A stretch of 64,000 bases of DNA from JBNJFY01 sp051747265 (GTDB lineage Bacteria > Bacteroidota > Rhodothermia > Balneolales > Balneolaceae). The notes under the pieces are model-generated. The model searched no databases, was not told where the DNA came from, and saw only the letters and a list, made by a program, of their open reading frames with translations. The first letter of the stretch is position 1, and the number at the start of each line of letters is the position of its first letter. Shown piece after piece: positions 17,457 to 31,600 of this stretch. The translations under genes were made by a program, and so were the position numbers. Location: contig JBNJFY010000001.1 in NCBI GenBank assembly GCA_051747265.1, positions 744,001 to 808,000 on the forward strand, in the 5' to 3' direction.

Positions 17457-18752
17457 ATGGATCAATTATATAAGAAGCCATCAAGCTATTTTCTTTTCAC
17501 AGTCTTAGTCTATACACTATCCATAATTCCAACCTCTGCTCAGGCTCAACTTAATTTTAAGGACGGTTACCTGACGACCCAGGAGGGGGACACCCTAACA
17601 GGACTGATTCATTATGAAGACTGGATGTACACACCAGACCAGATTTCCTTCAGGGCTTCCGCCGATGCCAAAATTCAAAATTTCACTCCTCATGAAATTT
17701 CCATGTTCATGGTGGAGGACGAGTATTATTATTCCAAGATCGTGGAGCTTGATCAAACCCCGCTAAAATTAGCTACATTTGAAGCAAAGCGCCCATCGAC
17801 ACGTCGCGATACGTTATTTCTAAAAGCACTGGTAAAATCGCGCCTGAGTTTATATTACTATCGGAACGAGAGGGATCACTTTTTTATGGAGCGGAAGGGC
17901 CAACCTGTTAAAGAATTGATGAAGCATCAATATGTGATCCAATCCAGAGGCGAGAATAAAGTGATTCAAAACGACGCGTATGAACAGCAGATTGCTTTTT
18001 TAGGGGATCAATGTCCTGATGTTAACGCGAGTGGTGTCCGTTACCGAAAAAAACACTTAACCACTTTCTTCAAGCAATGTAATCAGTCCATCCCTGACGC
18101 CACATTGCACTATGTGGAGGAGATTCCCCGCGCTGCCTTAAGTGTGAATATTTTTGCCGGCGTTACCCGTTTTACGCCTACCATTAACTATTTTGAGCAT
18201 AAAATTCGCCCCCTATCCAAACCAAACTTTACCCTGGGATTGGGAACTGAGTTTCATCTTCCCCAAACCCGGGATCGGGGCTCTATCTTTCTCAGTCTGC
18301 AATATTTTTCTAGTCGATCTGATAATTCGAAATCGTACACGGATCGGGTAGAAGTATGCAAAACATCAGTTGCATGCACATCTTATCAGGAGACGATATC
18401 CGATGTGACAGTCGATGTTGATTACCTAAAATTGAATGTGGGATACAAGCATATTTTGTATAAATCACCTTTTACCCCTTATGCAGAGCTTGGATTTACC
18501 GCTGCTAAATTACTTTCCGAAGAATCCTGGGGATTAATAAATAGTGGAGCCAACAATAGCCAGTATAATTACAGGCAGTTATGGTTTCCCCAATCACTAT
18601 TAGCTGGCGGCATTGCGGGGGCTGGAATCACCTACGAACAAGTTGAATTAAATTTGCGAGGTGAAGTTGTGCTCGTAGCATTTGACCATCCGCCTTCAAC
18701 AAATCTTAGTTTAGCCGTGCGATTTCATCTGTTTAACAACAAAGACCAATAA
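17457..18752 (+). CDS. putative outer-membrane beta-barrel protein, unknown function
   Basis: A 431-aa protein. Residues 1-30 form a signal peptide (FLFTVLVYTLSIIPTSAQA, then QLNFKDGYL). The first half begins with a GYLTTQEGDTLTGLIHYEDW segment, a pattern seen in many uncharacterised Bacteroidota-type envelope proteins. The second half (about 225-431) alternates short amphipathic strands such as LSVNIFAGVTRFTP, FTLGLGTEFHLP, GSIFLSLQYFSS, DYLKLNVGYKHIL, TPYAELGFTAAKLL and LSLAVRFHLF, ending in an aromatic residue followed by a short tail, as in outer-membrane barrels. No enzyme motif is seen. It follows a terminator, so it has its own promoter in 17402-17456. Its 3' end overlaps the tail of the minus-strand OMP remnant. 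Confidence 0.65.
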   Translation: MDQLYKKPSSYFLFTVLVYTLSIIPTSAQAQLNFKDGYLTTQEGDTLTGLIHYEDWMYTPDQISFRASADAKIQNFTPHEISMFMVEDEYYYSKIVELDQTPLKLATFEAKRPSTRRDTLFLKALVKSRLSLYYYRNERDHFFMERKGQPVKELMKHQYVIQSRGENKVIQNDAYEQQIAFLGDQCPDVNASGVRYRKKHLTTFFKQCNQSIPDATLHYVEEIPRAALSVNIFAGVTRFTPTINYFEHKIRPLSKPNFTLGLGTEFHLPQTRDRGSIFLSLQYFSSRSDNSKSYTDRVEVCKTSVACTSYQETISDVTVDVDYLKLNVGYKHILYKSPFTPYAELGFTAAKLLSEESWGLINSGANNSQYNYRQLWFPQSLLAGGIAGAGITYEQVELNLRGEVVLVAFDHPPSTNLSLAVRFHLFNNKDQ

Positions 18753-19165
18753 CCAATCCAATGGATGGATTAATAATCCATGCCTTCCCCTTCGGGGAGC
18801 CACGATCGCGTCTCTGTTGGCGGTCATCCTGAATGAATCGCCAGGTAAAGCTGACTTGTATCTGACGAGAACTCCATTGAAATTCACTATAAGAATTTAA
18901 GAATGGCTCGTTAATGGAGCGCTCATATCGCCGGGTATCCAACAGGTCCCGAACACTAAGCGATGCGGTAGCCTGACCATCAAACAACTCTTTGCTCAAC
19001 CCAAAGTTGATGGTAGACATTGGTTCAATGCTGCCTTGTGTGGTTGATCTCGGACGACTTAGACGTCGGCTCATGCTTAACTATAATGAGTTGAAATCAT
19101 TCAATTTATAGGTGAAGTGGGCATTGGAAAGTAGATCAAAATACTTCTGATCGGTTCTTTCATTG
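18733..19165 (-). pseudogene. C-terminal remnant of an outer-membrane beta-barrel (TonB-receptor-like) gene
   Basis: The minus-strand frame reads ...DQKYFDLLSNAHFTYKLNDF, then an in-frame TAG at 19081-19083, then STTQGSIEPMSTINFGL, ELFDGQATASLSVRDLLDTRRYE and IQVSFTWRF. This is the familiar last part of a large OMP/TonB-type barrel (the RSPRSTTQG, SVRDLLDTRR and SFTWRF patterns). Everything before about residue KYFDLL is missing; upstream the DNA turns into a response-regulator gene in another frame. The internal stop and missing N-terminus make it a dead remnant. The exact junction is somewhere near 19155-19170. Confidence 0.7.
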
Positions 19166-19355
19166 TGAGAATATCCAATCCCTTGCCATCGGATAGCATG
19201 ATATCCAGCAGGACGATATCGTAGCGATGGTCGTAAATTTTATCCAGCCCCACTTCTTCGGTTTGGGCGGTCTCGATGATATAGCCCTCCCGCTCCAGGT
19301 AGGCCACCATATTGTCTAGCAGACCGTCATTATCTTCGATGATCAGAATTTTCAT
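19101..19355 (-). pseudogene. truncated response-regulator receiver domain
   Basis: The frame starts MKILIIEDNDGLLDNMVAYLEREG at 19355 and continues with DIVLLDIMLSDGKGLDIL, a normal receiver beginning with the acidic pair (E7, D8) and the phospho-acceptor Asp in LLDIML. After GLDIL (about residue 63) receiver similarity stops: there is no T/S, no K-P motif and no DNA-binding domain, and the frame ends 20 residues later in DNA that belongs, in another frame, to the OMP remnant. It is therefore the head of an OmpR-type regulator cut by a deletion. It sits 56 bases past the stop of the giant gene, same strand. Confidence 0.75.
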
Positions 19356-19411
19356 ATTCTAAGCATACGAGATAAATCTGAATGAATTTTGAAGAACGAT
19401 CTTTTAGCGGG

Positions 19412-19690
19412 CTATTGCACCAAGGTCATTTTCTTGGTGACGATGTATCGCTCCCCGTTTTGGAGACCTACGGCAATCATTTGATAGAAGTATAAGCCGC
19501 TGGCCATTTGACGCGCGTCCCATCGGGCTTCATACGTACCGGGGACCATCTCTGGCCGATTGACAATGGTGGCCACTTCTTGGCCCACCACATTGTAGAC
19601 TTTGATGATCACGCGCGAGTTAACCGGTACCCAATACTCAATATTGGTACTGGGGTTAAATGGATTGGGATAATTTTGTTTCAATGAGTA
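19412..19690 (-). other. T9SS type A C-terminal sorting domain of the giant protein
   Basis: It encodes the last ~92 residues: YSLKQNYPNPFNPSTNIEYW, then VIIKVYNVVGQEVATIVN, then GLYFYQMIAVG and a final VTKKMTLVQ. The three conserved blocks of a type A sorting domain are all present. Confidence 0.9.
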
Positions 19691-22600
19691 ACGATCGGGG
19701 GCTTCTCCCGGCGTATCAAAATCAAACGTGGTGTTACTCTGTACATCCGCCTTCTGATCGGTGGCCGTAACAAACCAAGAGTAGGTGTAGGAGTAATCCA
19801 GAAACTCACTGTTGTACAGCTGCTTGGTGGTATCCGTCAAGCCCGCCCAGCTTCGGGTTTCCCCATCGCTACGGGTAACATGCAGGGTATAACGGATCTC
19901 TTCGTGCTCCAAATCTTGTGTCGATTCCCAAACCATGGTAACACCCAACGTATCCAGCTTGGTAACCGGAGCTGGTGAAATCAGATCAAAGGGTTCGGGC
20001 GGCGCGTTCACATAATGTACCGTCACATAGGCGGTATCCACGGTTGAGGCCCCCTCAGGATCGGTAGCCGTAATTTCTACCTGCACGTTTTCATCTACAT
20101 ACCGCGGGGTGGTGGTAAACTCAATAGTGCGATTTTGCTCATCTACCGAGACAACTAAGCTATCTGTAGTACTACCGTGTGAGTTAATAGCCGGATTATC
20201 GTGGGTGTTTGGACCGTGCGATGCTGACCCCTGTTCATAGGTATTGATTGAACCTATTCCCGGCTTCATGGATCTCATCTTGCTACTTAATTCATCTGCG
20301 CTTACTGAATCATTCGCCGCCACCTGTTGGGAAGCAGAGTTTGCCGGGGTCAACACTCGTGCGGACCAAGAAAGATCGCTCAAACTATGATCTGGATCGG
20401 TAGTTAATGTATCCAGCCATACACGCATGGTATCGCGTTGATTGAACTCCCACGCGCGTTGTGGGGATGATCGCAAGGTCAATTGTGGTACATTATTAAC
20501 GGGCAAGACGCGTAACAAACGTGTTGCTTCTGCGGTGTTTCCGTATTTATCGGTCATACGGAATTTCAAACTATCCAACCCATTGAAATAGGCATCCGGC
20601 TGATAAATGGCTCGATTTTCATCATCCACCAATGATTCATTGGACCCCGATAACTCGGCTCCCTGACTTCCACCATCATATTGATAGAGCGTTCCATGTT
20701 CAGGTAATCGAGTGATTTCCACGGCGATGGTTCCGCCGGCCGCATCCAAGGCTTTAAAAGTATTCACGAAACTTTCATCCTCCAGCATCTGCACTTCAGT
20801 CACATTGCGGACACTGAAGTTTCGAGTCACCCCATCGGTAAAGTAAAGGTCGTTCTTCTGGTCGGTCAGATCCGGGGCTTTCTCTTGATCATCTTCATCA
20901 AAGGTGTGATACATATCCAAGCCGTCGGACTGTGGTGATAGAATCAGATCCTTGAATGCCTGAATATCGGTACGTGTTCGATTGCTATTCCAGAAACGAA
21001 TCTCATGGATTTCTCCATCAAACGCTTTCCCTACTATCATTCGCTCATCAGAGCTATTCAGCTGACCGGAAATAGATTTTTGATCAGCGCGGAATCCATT
21101 GTGATACAATTCCACTTGTTGGTTTTGGCCATTCCATACCAAGGCTAAATGAGCCCACTCATAGGTTTGATTGGCCAAATTTTTATTGCCGATTTCATTG
21201 GACTTGCCTTTGGTTTGGCTCTCTTTCACAAACTCTTTGGATTGAAGAGAAATAGTTGAACCATCTTCCAATCGCAATTCGGCATACAAGGTGGATTCTT
21301 TCAGATAAACCCGAAACTGATTGTTGACATCATCGGGATTATTCTCATTCCACTTGGCAATCAAATTACCCTGTTCATTAACGCCCTTGGGCAAGGTCCA
21401 CATCTCAATACTGAAATCACTGTTCGGATTCAGAGTAATATCATCTTCCGCATACGCATAGACTTCGCTACTGCCATTAAACACAATGGTGTTAACGGTG
21501 TCTACGAATGAGGGATCAGGTGCGGAGTATATGGCTTCAGCACCAAATTTTGTCGAGACTTGATCATCTGATTTCAATTGAGCAAGCATCTCATACATTC
21601 CCGCTTCATTACCCAGTTTCAGCTTGGTAAACGCCTTACCCTGATCATCCGTAATCATTTGGGACGGAGTTACAGAGAAATCACTGCTGTTGTCGGGCGC
21701 CACATCCACAGCGAATAGTACCGTGTCTCCGGAAATAGCGTTACCGTAAGCATCCGACAACTGAACCACCAGTGAATCATTCAATGTACTGCGCGTCGGT
21801 TGCTTCTGATTATCGCCGTACAACTTAACCAATTGATTGGGCACATTTGGCGATACGGTAATAGTATCGGTGGTGAAACTTCCGTATTGAGCGTCCTTCA
21901 CTGTGATACGGAATTGGCCAACTCCTCGCGGTTCTGCCTGTGCCGATTCATTATCATCGGCAACACTAAGTTTCTCAGTATTGTAGGAACCGGAGAGCGA
22001 TTCCACCATCCATTCATCAGCCGCAATCTTATCCACAAAGTGTCCTTGGGCATCTCGGCCAATGGCATAGAAACGGAGAGCCGTCCCCGCTTTGATATTC
22101 AGAGCTTCAACATACATTTCCCCGGATCCGTCATTGGCATCTTCCAGCGTGATGGACGCGATTGTACCTACCGTAAAGTTGACCGTGGCTTTATCCGAGA
22201 CTTCTGTCTGAGCAACTGTTGCAGAAACCTCAGCAGTAGCAAGTTCGGTGGAGCTGGTCAGCGGTATGGTTACCGTACCGTTATCATCATTGGAAGCATC
22301 ACCCAGGGTACCTGCTGTGGTTGCAAAGTCAACATCTAGTCCGGTGGAGTTCACCAGGTTACCGTATTGATCCCGTAGCGTAAGTTCAATGGTGGAACTA
22401 CTGGTACCGTCGGCTACGATTTCTGTCGGTTGGGCTCCCATCGTGGCATTATCGAGATCATACACATCAGGAATCGCGGTGGCCTTCGTGGTGTCAGCTA
22501 AGGAGGATCCAACCTCTGCAATTACCGAATAGTCTCCAGACTTCGTACCCAGCGTTAATTTTGTGTAAGCCCGACCATCGCCATCGGTGGTCATCTGGCT

Positions 22601-25600
22601 ATGACTCAACGTCTGCTGCTGGGCATCGGCTGGAGTCGTATTGATGCTGAATTCTACCGTTGCCCCGCCAACTGCGTTGCCATTATCATCTGTCACCTGA
22701 ACTACTAACGAGTCACTCAGTGTTTGTGCAACGGTATCTTGCTGACTTTCCCCAAAGGTATAGGCAATCGAGGCCGCATTACCACTGACCATAGATACGT
22801 TCGCTTGATCGGTGATTGCAGTACCGTTCAGCGTACCGGTAATTTCAGCACTGCCTTTTTCGGTTGCAGAGGTTAACGTAGCTTCATAGGTCCCATCGCC
22901 GTTATCGGTAACCGAACCGAGCGTTCCCACTGTGGTGTTTAAAGTTACATTATCACCACCGGCACTCAGGTTGTTTCCATGGGCATCCTTGAGCTGTACT
23001 GTTATGGTTGCTGTGGATGAGCCATCAGCAGTAATTTCGGTTGGATTGGCCGTTATCGTACTGGTAGCCGCATCCGCTACACCACTCGTAAAGGTGACCG
23101 ATGCGTCATCACTCAAATCATTACCATCAAGTTGACCGGTTATGGTTGCTGCTTCCACAGAGGTCGAAGAGGTCAACGTAGCGGAATAGGTACCGTCACT
23201 GTTATCGGTTACTGCACTGATGGAACCGGCAGTGGTAGCTAATGTTACGGTTCCGCCGGAAGCATCCAGATTGTTTCCATTGACATCTACCAATTGAACC
23301 GTAATTGTTGAAGTCGTTACACCGTCTGCGGTTATACTTCCTGGATTGGCTGTGATAGTGGAATTATCCACATCCGCATCACCCGGCAGCAGATCAATAG
23401 CAGCATCATCCTGGATGTCAGCTCCGTTCAATCGTGCGGTGATATTGGCGGTTCCCACCGTAATTGGGGATGTAAAGATAGCTGTATACGTGCCGTCGCC
23501 GTTATCGGTGACACTACTCAATTGGCCGACGTCCATAATCATGGTCACCGTTTCGCCACCACTGGACAGTTTATTTCCATATTCATCAAACAAAGTCACG
23601 GTTACCGTTGAAGTACTGGTACCATTGGCTTGGATACTGGTAGGATTGGCCACAACCGTAGACGTTGCTTCATCCGCCGGTCCGGGCTGAATATCAAAAC
23701 TGTCAGACGGCGTGCTGTTCAATCCGTTGGCTGTCGGTGTAATGGTATAGGTTCCGGCAACGGTTTGAACCAAGTCGTTGAATTCAGCTTGCCCATTGGC
23801 ATCCGTCGTTTGCGTCAGTGTTCCACTCCAGGTTCCGGAATCAAACGTCAATGTGATATCCACTCCTGATTTGGCGACATCATTATCGTAGTCGTCCTGT
23901 AGTTGAATGGTAACCGCAGGCTGGATTGCTTCACCGGCTTGGGTATCCGTGGGTTGCTGTACAAAGACGATATTCTCAGGAGTCGTTGAAGCAACAAAGT
24001 TGACGGTAGCCTTATCGGAAATTGCCGAGCTATTCAGCGCACCTTCAATGGTTGCCGTTTCCACATTGGTGGATGCCGTCAGTGTGGCAGTATAGGTTCC
24101 ATCGTTTTCATCTGTTACCCCACTTAACGATCCGGCATCGGTGCTCAGGGTTACCGTTTCTCCACCTACAGTCAGCTTGTTTTCATATTGATCCCGTAGT
24201 TGTACGGTAATGGTGGATGTGCTGGATCCGTCAGCGGTAATACTGGCTGGATTCGCGGTGATTAGCGATTTATCTGCATCGGCAGCTCCGGGGTTAGCCG
24301 TGGCATCAAAAATCACATCCGTCAAGGATCCATAGGAAGCGGTCACTTCATAATCACCGGTAATGGTGCCCAAGGTTAGATCCACGGTAGCCTGACCGTT
24401 GGCATCGGTAGTGACTGAAGTAGCACTCAAGCTGGCTGCAGCACCCGTTGGCTGACCACTAATACTGAAACTGATATCTTCACCGGATACCGGATTGCCT
24501 TGCCCGTCATTTAATTCTACAACCAATGATTGAGCCAGTGTACTGGTCACCGTATCACTCTGATTGTTTCCGGAAACCAAGGTCAATGAAGAGGCCGTTC
24601 CGGATTCGAATGTCACCGTTGGTGTGTCATCGAGGGTCACCCCATCCGCGATTACCGTGATAGTTACATTCTCTGCGGTGGTATTAGTCAGATCAACTTC
24701 ATACGTACCTGAGGTACCGGTTTCAGAAATGGTTCCGGTCGATGCGTCGCCGGTCACATTCAGGGTGAAATCGTTGTTACTTAGCCCCCCGATCACATTG
24801 CTATTCGCGTCTTTCAGCTGAATTGTCACCGTAGCGGCATCGGTGCCATCCGCGGTATGTGGACTGGTAGCAGAAACCGTTGATTTGCTCGCCGAAATGG
24901 ACCCGGCTTCAACAGTTACGGTTGGATTACCACTGGTGATCGCACTGCCGTTGATGGTGGCCGAAAGTTCCGCGGTTCCGGTATTCGTGGATGTCAAGGT
25001 AGCAGTGTAACTACCGTCGTTTTCATCGGTGGTGGCGGTGATGTCACCCAGATCGGTGGCAATGACTACGGTTTCGCCGCCGGTAGTAATGTCGTTTCCG
25101 TTGGCATCTTTCAGTTGCACCGTCACATTAGAAGCATCGGTTCCGTCAGCTGTGATGGTGGTTTTATCCACGCTGATAGTGGACTCAGCTAAGTCGAAAC
25201 CACCCACGGTAAAGTCCACCGTTTCTTGATCGGTGATAGCCGCGGAATTCACTTCCCCGGTAATGGTGGCCGTTTCTACCGTGGTCGATGAGGTCAAGGT
25301 CGCGGTATAGGTGCCGTCGTTTTCATCAGTGACGCCACTCAAGGATCCAGCATCAGTGCTCAGGGTCACATTATCGCCACCGGCATCCAGGTTGTTTCCG
25401 TATTGATCCTTCAGCTGCACCGTCACGGTGGTTGTTGAGGTACCGTCAGCTGTGATACTATTAGTAGCCGCGGTAATGATAGATGTGCCTGCATCAGCCG
25501 CACCCGGTGTTGCCGTGGCGCTAAACCTCACATCGGTGAGCGTACCGGACGACACGGTAACGTCATACGTACCCGTCACATCGCCCAAAGTCAGATTGGT

Positions 25601-28600
25601 ACTGGCTTCGCCGTTGGCATCCGTGGTAACCGAACTGCTACTTAGGCTGCTGCCCGAAGCGCCATTGGGTTCACTGCTGATAGTGAAATTCACCGTTTCG
25701 CCACTCACTGGATTTCCATCGGCATCGGTGATTGCAACTACGAAACTGTTACCCAGTGTAGAAGCGACTTCATCGGTTTGATTATTGCCACTGACCATGG
25801 CTAAGTCTGCTGCCGCTCCGGCATCAAAGGTGATGGATGGCGCATCATTCAACGTGGTTCCATCCGCGGTAACGGTGACCGTAACATCTTCGGCCGTCGT
25901 GTTGGTGACCTCAACTTCATAGGTTCCGGCCGTACCGGTTTCGGAAACCGTTCCAACTGATGCATCACCGGTTACCGCGATATTGAAAACGGCATTGGTC
26001 AATCCGCTAATGGCATTGTTGTTGGCATCTTTAAGCTCAATAGTCACCGTGGAGGCATCGGTGCCATCCGCGGTGTGGGGACTAGTAGCATTTACTACAG
26101 AATTACCGGCATCCACATTTCCGCTGGTAAAGGAAATAGAAGGTGTATCATCCAAGGTGGTGCCATCTGCTTCTACAGCAACGCTGATATCCTCGGCTAC
26201 GGTATTGGTAAGATCAACTTGATACGTACCCGCAGTTCCAGTTTCGTTAACCGTACCGGCAGTAGCATTACTCAATCCGGATAGATTGATATTTCCAGCC
26301 TCTCCACTAACCGCGTTGTTGTTGGCGTCTTTCAATGCAATGGTTACCGTGCTGACCGTGGTACCGTCAGCGGTCAAACTAGTTGGATTGGCGGTAACGC
26401 TAGAGTTCGAAGCCGAAATCACACCGGGTACAAAGCTGATCGTTGGGGTGTCGTCCAGTGTCGTTCCGTCGGCATCAACACTGATTGTAATGTCCTCGGC
26501 CGTTGTATTGGTTAGATCCACTTCATATGTACCCGCAGTACCCGTCTCACTAACCGCTCCCGCCGTAGCATTGCTCAACCCGGATAGGCTGATATTTGCC
26601 GCTTCGCCACTGATGACATTATTGTGGGCATCTTTCAAGGCGATGGTAACGGTACTCTTGGTCGTACCATCTGCCGTTACGGTATTGGGATTAGCCGTAA
26701 CACTAGAATTGGACGCAGAGATCGCTCCGGATTCGATGGTTACGGTTGGATCCCCACTGGTGATGGCTGAACCATTGATCGTGGCTGAAATCGTGGCCGT
26801 TCCAGTATTCGTAGAAGTCAGCGTGGCGGTATAACTACCGTCGTTCTCATCGCTGGTGGCAGTGATATTCCCCAGGTCGGTAGATATGACCACCGTTTCG
26901 CCGCCGGTGGTAATGTCGTTTCCGTTGGCGTCTATTAGTTGAACGGTCACATTAGAAGCATCAGCACCATCAGCAGTAATCGTGGTTTTATCCACACTGA
27001 TGGTAGACTCAGCCAAGTCGAAACCGCCCACGGTAAAGTCCACCGTTTCTTGATCGGTGATTGCCGCGGAATTCACTTCACCGGTGATGGTGGCCGTTTC
27101 TACCGAGGTGGATGAGGTTAAGGTCGCGGTGTAGGTACCGTCGTTCTCATCAGTTACGCCACTCAAGGATCCGGCATCGGTACTCAGGGTCACATTATCG
27201 CCGCCCGCATCCAGGTTGTTACCGTATTGATCTTTGAGTTGGACTGTGATGGTAGTAGTGGACGTCCCGTCCGCGGTGATACTGGCATCATTGGCCGTGA
27301 TCAGGGCATTGCCGGCATCGGCCGCGTCCGGCGTAGCGGTAGCGGTGAATTGGACGTCAGGCACTCCGGCTGCCGAAGCAGTTACCTTATAGGTACCCGT
27401 TTCGGTATCCAACGTGAGTGCGGTTGAAGCTTGCCCACTGGCGTTGGTCGTCTCTGAGGTGGTAGACAAGCTGGCGCCACTGCCTGGTTCTTGGTCAATC
27501 GCAAAAGTGATACTTACATCTTTTTCCACATTGCCTTGCGCATCCAGTGCTTTGACTACCAAGGCATTGTCTAACGCCTGACCTGCCGTTTTAGATTGAT
27601 TGTTGCCACTTACAATAGTTAGCTGATCAACCGTGGTGGTGTTATTTACCGTGATGTTGAATGTGGTAGCCGCGATGGAACCGCCATTGCCATCGCTGAC
27701 CGTAAAGTCAAAACTGTCGCTGGTGGTCTCGGTACCGTCGTGCTGGTAGGTCACCTTGTTATTATCGATATCATCCTGCGTGAAGGTATCACCATCAGAC
27801 AGATCCACGCCATCCAACTTCACTGTTCCGTTGGAAACGTTACTGTCCACCGTGTAAGTAATATCACCAGCGGCTTGCTCGGCATCAGTCACTTCCAGAT
27901 CGGCCTGGGCAATGGTTCCCGCCTCACCTTCATCCACCGTAATGCCGGTGTTGGTAGCCAGTACCGGATCATTATTGACCGGCGTTACGGAAATATTGAA
28001 GGTCGTGGCTGCAATAGATCCTCCCGCACCGTCGCTGACCGTAAAGTCAAAGCTATCCGATGTCGTTTCCGAACCATCATGTTCGTAGCTCAGGTTATCA
28101 TCAACAATATCCTGCTGGGTAAAGGTATCGGTATTGGATAGCGCCGTACCGTTTAATTTGAGATCTCCATTTGCGGGCACATTGGAAACGGTATAGGTGA
28201 TGGATCCGGCCGTTTGTTCGACATCGGTGACTTCCAGCTCCGTGCTAGTGATCGATTTCTCGGTACCCTCATCCAACGTCAATCCGTTGTTCGCAGCTAG
28301 CACCGGAGTATCGTTCACCGCATTCACTGTAATACTAAACGTAGTGGCCGCAATAGAACCACCATTGCCGTCGCTCACTGTGAAATCAAAGCTGTCACTA
28401 TTGGTTTCGGAACCGTCATGCTCGTAGGTCAGATTGCTGTTATTGATGTCCTGCTGCGTGAAGGTATCCCCGTTACTGATTCCCGTGCCATTCACTTTCA
28501 GAGTTCCGTTGGATACATCACTGTCCACGGTGTAGGTAATATTCGCAGCCGATTGCTCTTCATCGGTCACTTCCAATTTGCCTTGTGGGATGGTGACCGT

Positions 28601-31600
28601 ATTCCCCTCATCAACCGAAATGCCGTCGTTGGTAGCCAGTACCGGAGTATCGTTCGAAGTGTTCACCGTGATGGAGAAGGTGGTCGCGCCAATCGAACCG
28701 CCATTGCCATCGCTTAGCGTAAAGTCAAAGCTGTCACTAGTAGTCTCGGTACCATCGTGCTGGTAGGTCAGCTTGTTATTATCGATATCATCCTGCGTGA
28801 AGGTATCGCCACCAGAGAGGTTGACGCCATCCAGTTTCAAGGTCCCATTGGAGACGTTGTTGTCTACGGTGTAGGTCAGGTTCGCAGCCGATTGTTCATC
28901 ATCGGTAACTTCTAATTCGGTTTGACCGATGGTCCCCGCATTGCCCTCGTCAACCGTAACGCCCGTATTGGTGACGATCACTGGCGCGTCGTTGACCGCA
29001 GTAACGGTAATATTAAAGGTGTTTTCTGCTAAAGAACCACCTTGACCATCAGCAGCGGTAAACTTAAAGCTGTCGCCGGTCGTCTCGCTGCCATCATGCG
29101 CATAGGAGAGTTTATTATCATTGATATCCTGCTGGGTGAACGTGTCGTTCAGCGCCAGATCCGTTCCACTCAATTTCAGCGTACCGTTGGCTGGAACAGC
29201 GCTTACCGTATAGGTGATATTACCAGCTGCTTGCTCTGCGTCGCTAATCTCCAGGTCGGTTTGGGAAATCGTTTTTTCGGTGCCTTCATCCAGGGTCAAG
29301 CCGGTATTCGTGGCTACCGTTGGATCCGTATTGGATGGCGTGGCGGTGGCGGTGAAGGTCACATCAGAAAGTGTTCCGGAAGACACCGTTACTTCATAGC
29401 TGCCCGCTTCATCGCCCAGGGTCAACGTCGAGGAGGCTTCTCCGTTGGCATCGGTGGTGGTGTTGGTGGTGCTCAACGAGGTTCCGTTGGTAGACCCGCT
29501 GGGTTCACTGGAAATAGCAAAAGTAAGCGCTTCGCCGGACACCGGATTACCGAAGGCATCATCAATGCGGATCACAAAGGGATTATCCAGGGCGGAGCCA
29601 TCGGTTTTGGATTGACTGTCTCCACTTACTTTTACGATTTGATCGGCGGCCCCGGCAGTAATCGTAAAGTTGTTGGAATTGACATTGGTCACTCCCGCGG
29701 CATCGGCGTCAAAGGTCAACTGGTAGCCGCTGTCTGCGGTATTGATTTTCAAGTCGGTGAAATCGGCTTCGCCATTGGCGTCGGTGGTTACGGTGGCGGT
29801 TCCGGAAGCGAAGCTATTTTGATTCACACTGACGGTTACATCTACTCCGCTAACCGGGTGACCATTGGCATCTTTTACGGTCACGGTGGGTGGACCATTA
29901 ATACTGTTGCCCGCTGATGTGGTGCTGGGCTGGGTAGTAACTACCATATTATCTGCGGCTCCGGCCACAAAGTCGATGGTCGGGGTATCATTCAAAGGCG
30001 TGCCATCTGCGGTAACGGTGAGCGTAATTTGTTCGACGGTACTGTTGGTCAGATCAACCTCATAGGTGCCGCTGGTGCCGGTTTCGGTGACGGCACTTTC
30101 ACTGGCATTACTCAGATTGCTCAACGCTATATTACCTGCTTGGCCGGAGATTGCATTACTGTTGGCATCTTTCAGTGCGATAGTCAGCGTAGTCGTGGAC
30201 GTCCCATCGGCTTCAACTGAGGTGGGATTGGCGGTCACGCTAGATTGACTCGCGGAAATAGCTCCCGGCGTAATTTCAAATGTGTTGGTGGTGGCATCGG
30301 TCAAACCGGTGGAGGTGGCCGTTAACGTATAGCCGGTGTTGGCTTCGGCGATACTAAGATTGTTGAAACTGGCTACCCCGCTACCATCGGTGCTCTGCGT
30401 AGTGGTTCCGGATAGCGTGCCCTGATTGACCGCGATGTCGATATCTACCCCGGAACTGCTCACATCGTTGCCACCGGCATCCTGCAGTTGTACCTCCACG
30501 GCCGGTGAAATGGCTACCCCGGATTGCGCGTCAGTGGGTTGTGTCGATATAACCAACTGCGATGCCGAACCCACATTCATGGTAATATTTGCGGAAGTCC
30601 CTGATCCGCCGGATCCAGCCGTAGCGGTGATGGTTCCCGAGCCCGCGGTTCCGGTGAAGGTCAATCCTAAATTGGTCAGGTCGGCTACACCATTGCTAAA
30701 GTCAGCGGCTTGATCCAGCACATTATTGGACCCACTACCTACTCCGCTGAGCGTTCCGGTCAGTGACGTGGTCAATGTTACGTTATCCGCTGATGCATCA
30801 AAATCGGTGATCGTATTATTAAACTCATCGCGAGCAGTCAGCGTGTTGGTGCCGGTAAAGGCCTCGCCTACCGTTTGCGGACTATTCAATGCAAATAGGA
30901 AATTATCCAAACCGGCCGGATCCACGGTTACCCCTACCGTTTGATCACTGGAAACACCAGTCACATCCACGGTTAGGGTGTGCGTGGTGGCTGTTTCTAG
31001 TACGACGGGAACGGTGGCTGATCCGTTGTTAAAAGTAGCAGTCGTATTATAAACAGTCCCATCCCCGGCCTGATCACTGGTTACGGTGACAGCAATGGAG
31101 CCATCCAATGCAGAGCCGGTTCCATCCTGGGCATTGGTTATATCTAAATCGAAGGACGATCCCGCGGTTTTATTACCCGCTGCGGCCAGGGCTACATCGA
31201 AGTCAGAAGCATCTTCCACCTGACTCATGGTGAAGTCATCGGAGACCACTGTGGATAACCCCGTGGATGCGAATTCGATTTTAAATCCGGTGCCATCCTT
31301 ATTCAACTTCAGATCCGCAAAAGAAGCCGAACCACTTTGGATATCCTGTGTCGTGGTTCCAGACAAGGTAGCTCCACTGCTGGGGTCGGTATTCACGGCC
31401 ACGGTTACATTTTGCGGGTTAGATAATCCAACCGTAGAGGCGTTTCCATAATCATCCTCGGTGGACAGATTCACCGTACCGATACCTGTAGCCGAACCAT
31501 CGCCGCTGCCGGTTCCGCCGGTGGGCTGCTGGGTAATGACCAACGTACTTGCCGAAGCGGCATTGACATCAAAACTGTTTGACGAACCTGTTTCCGAACC

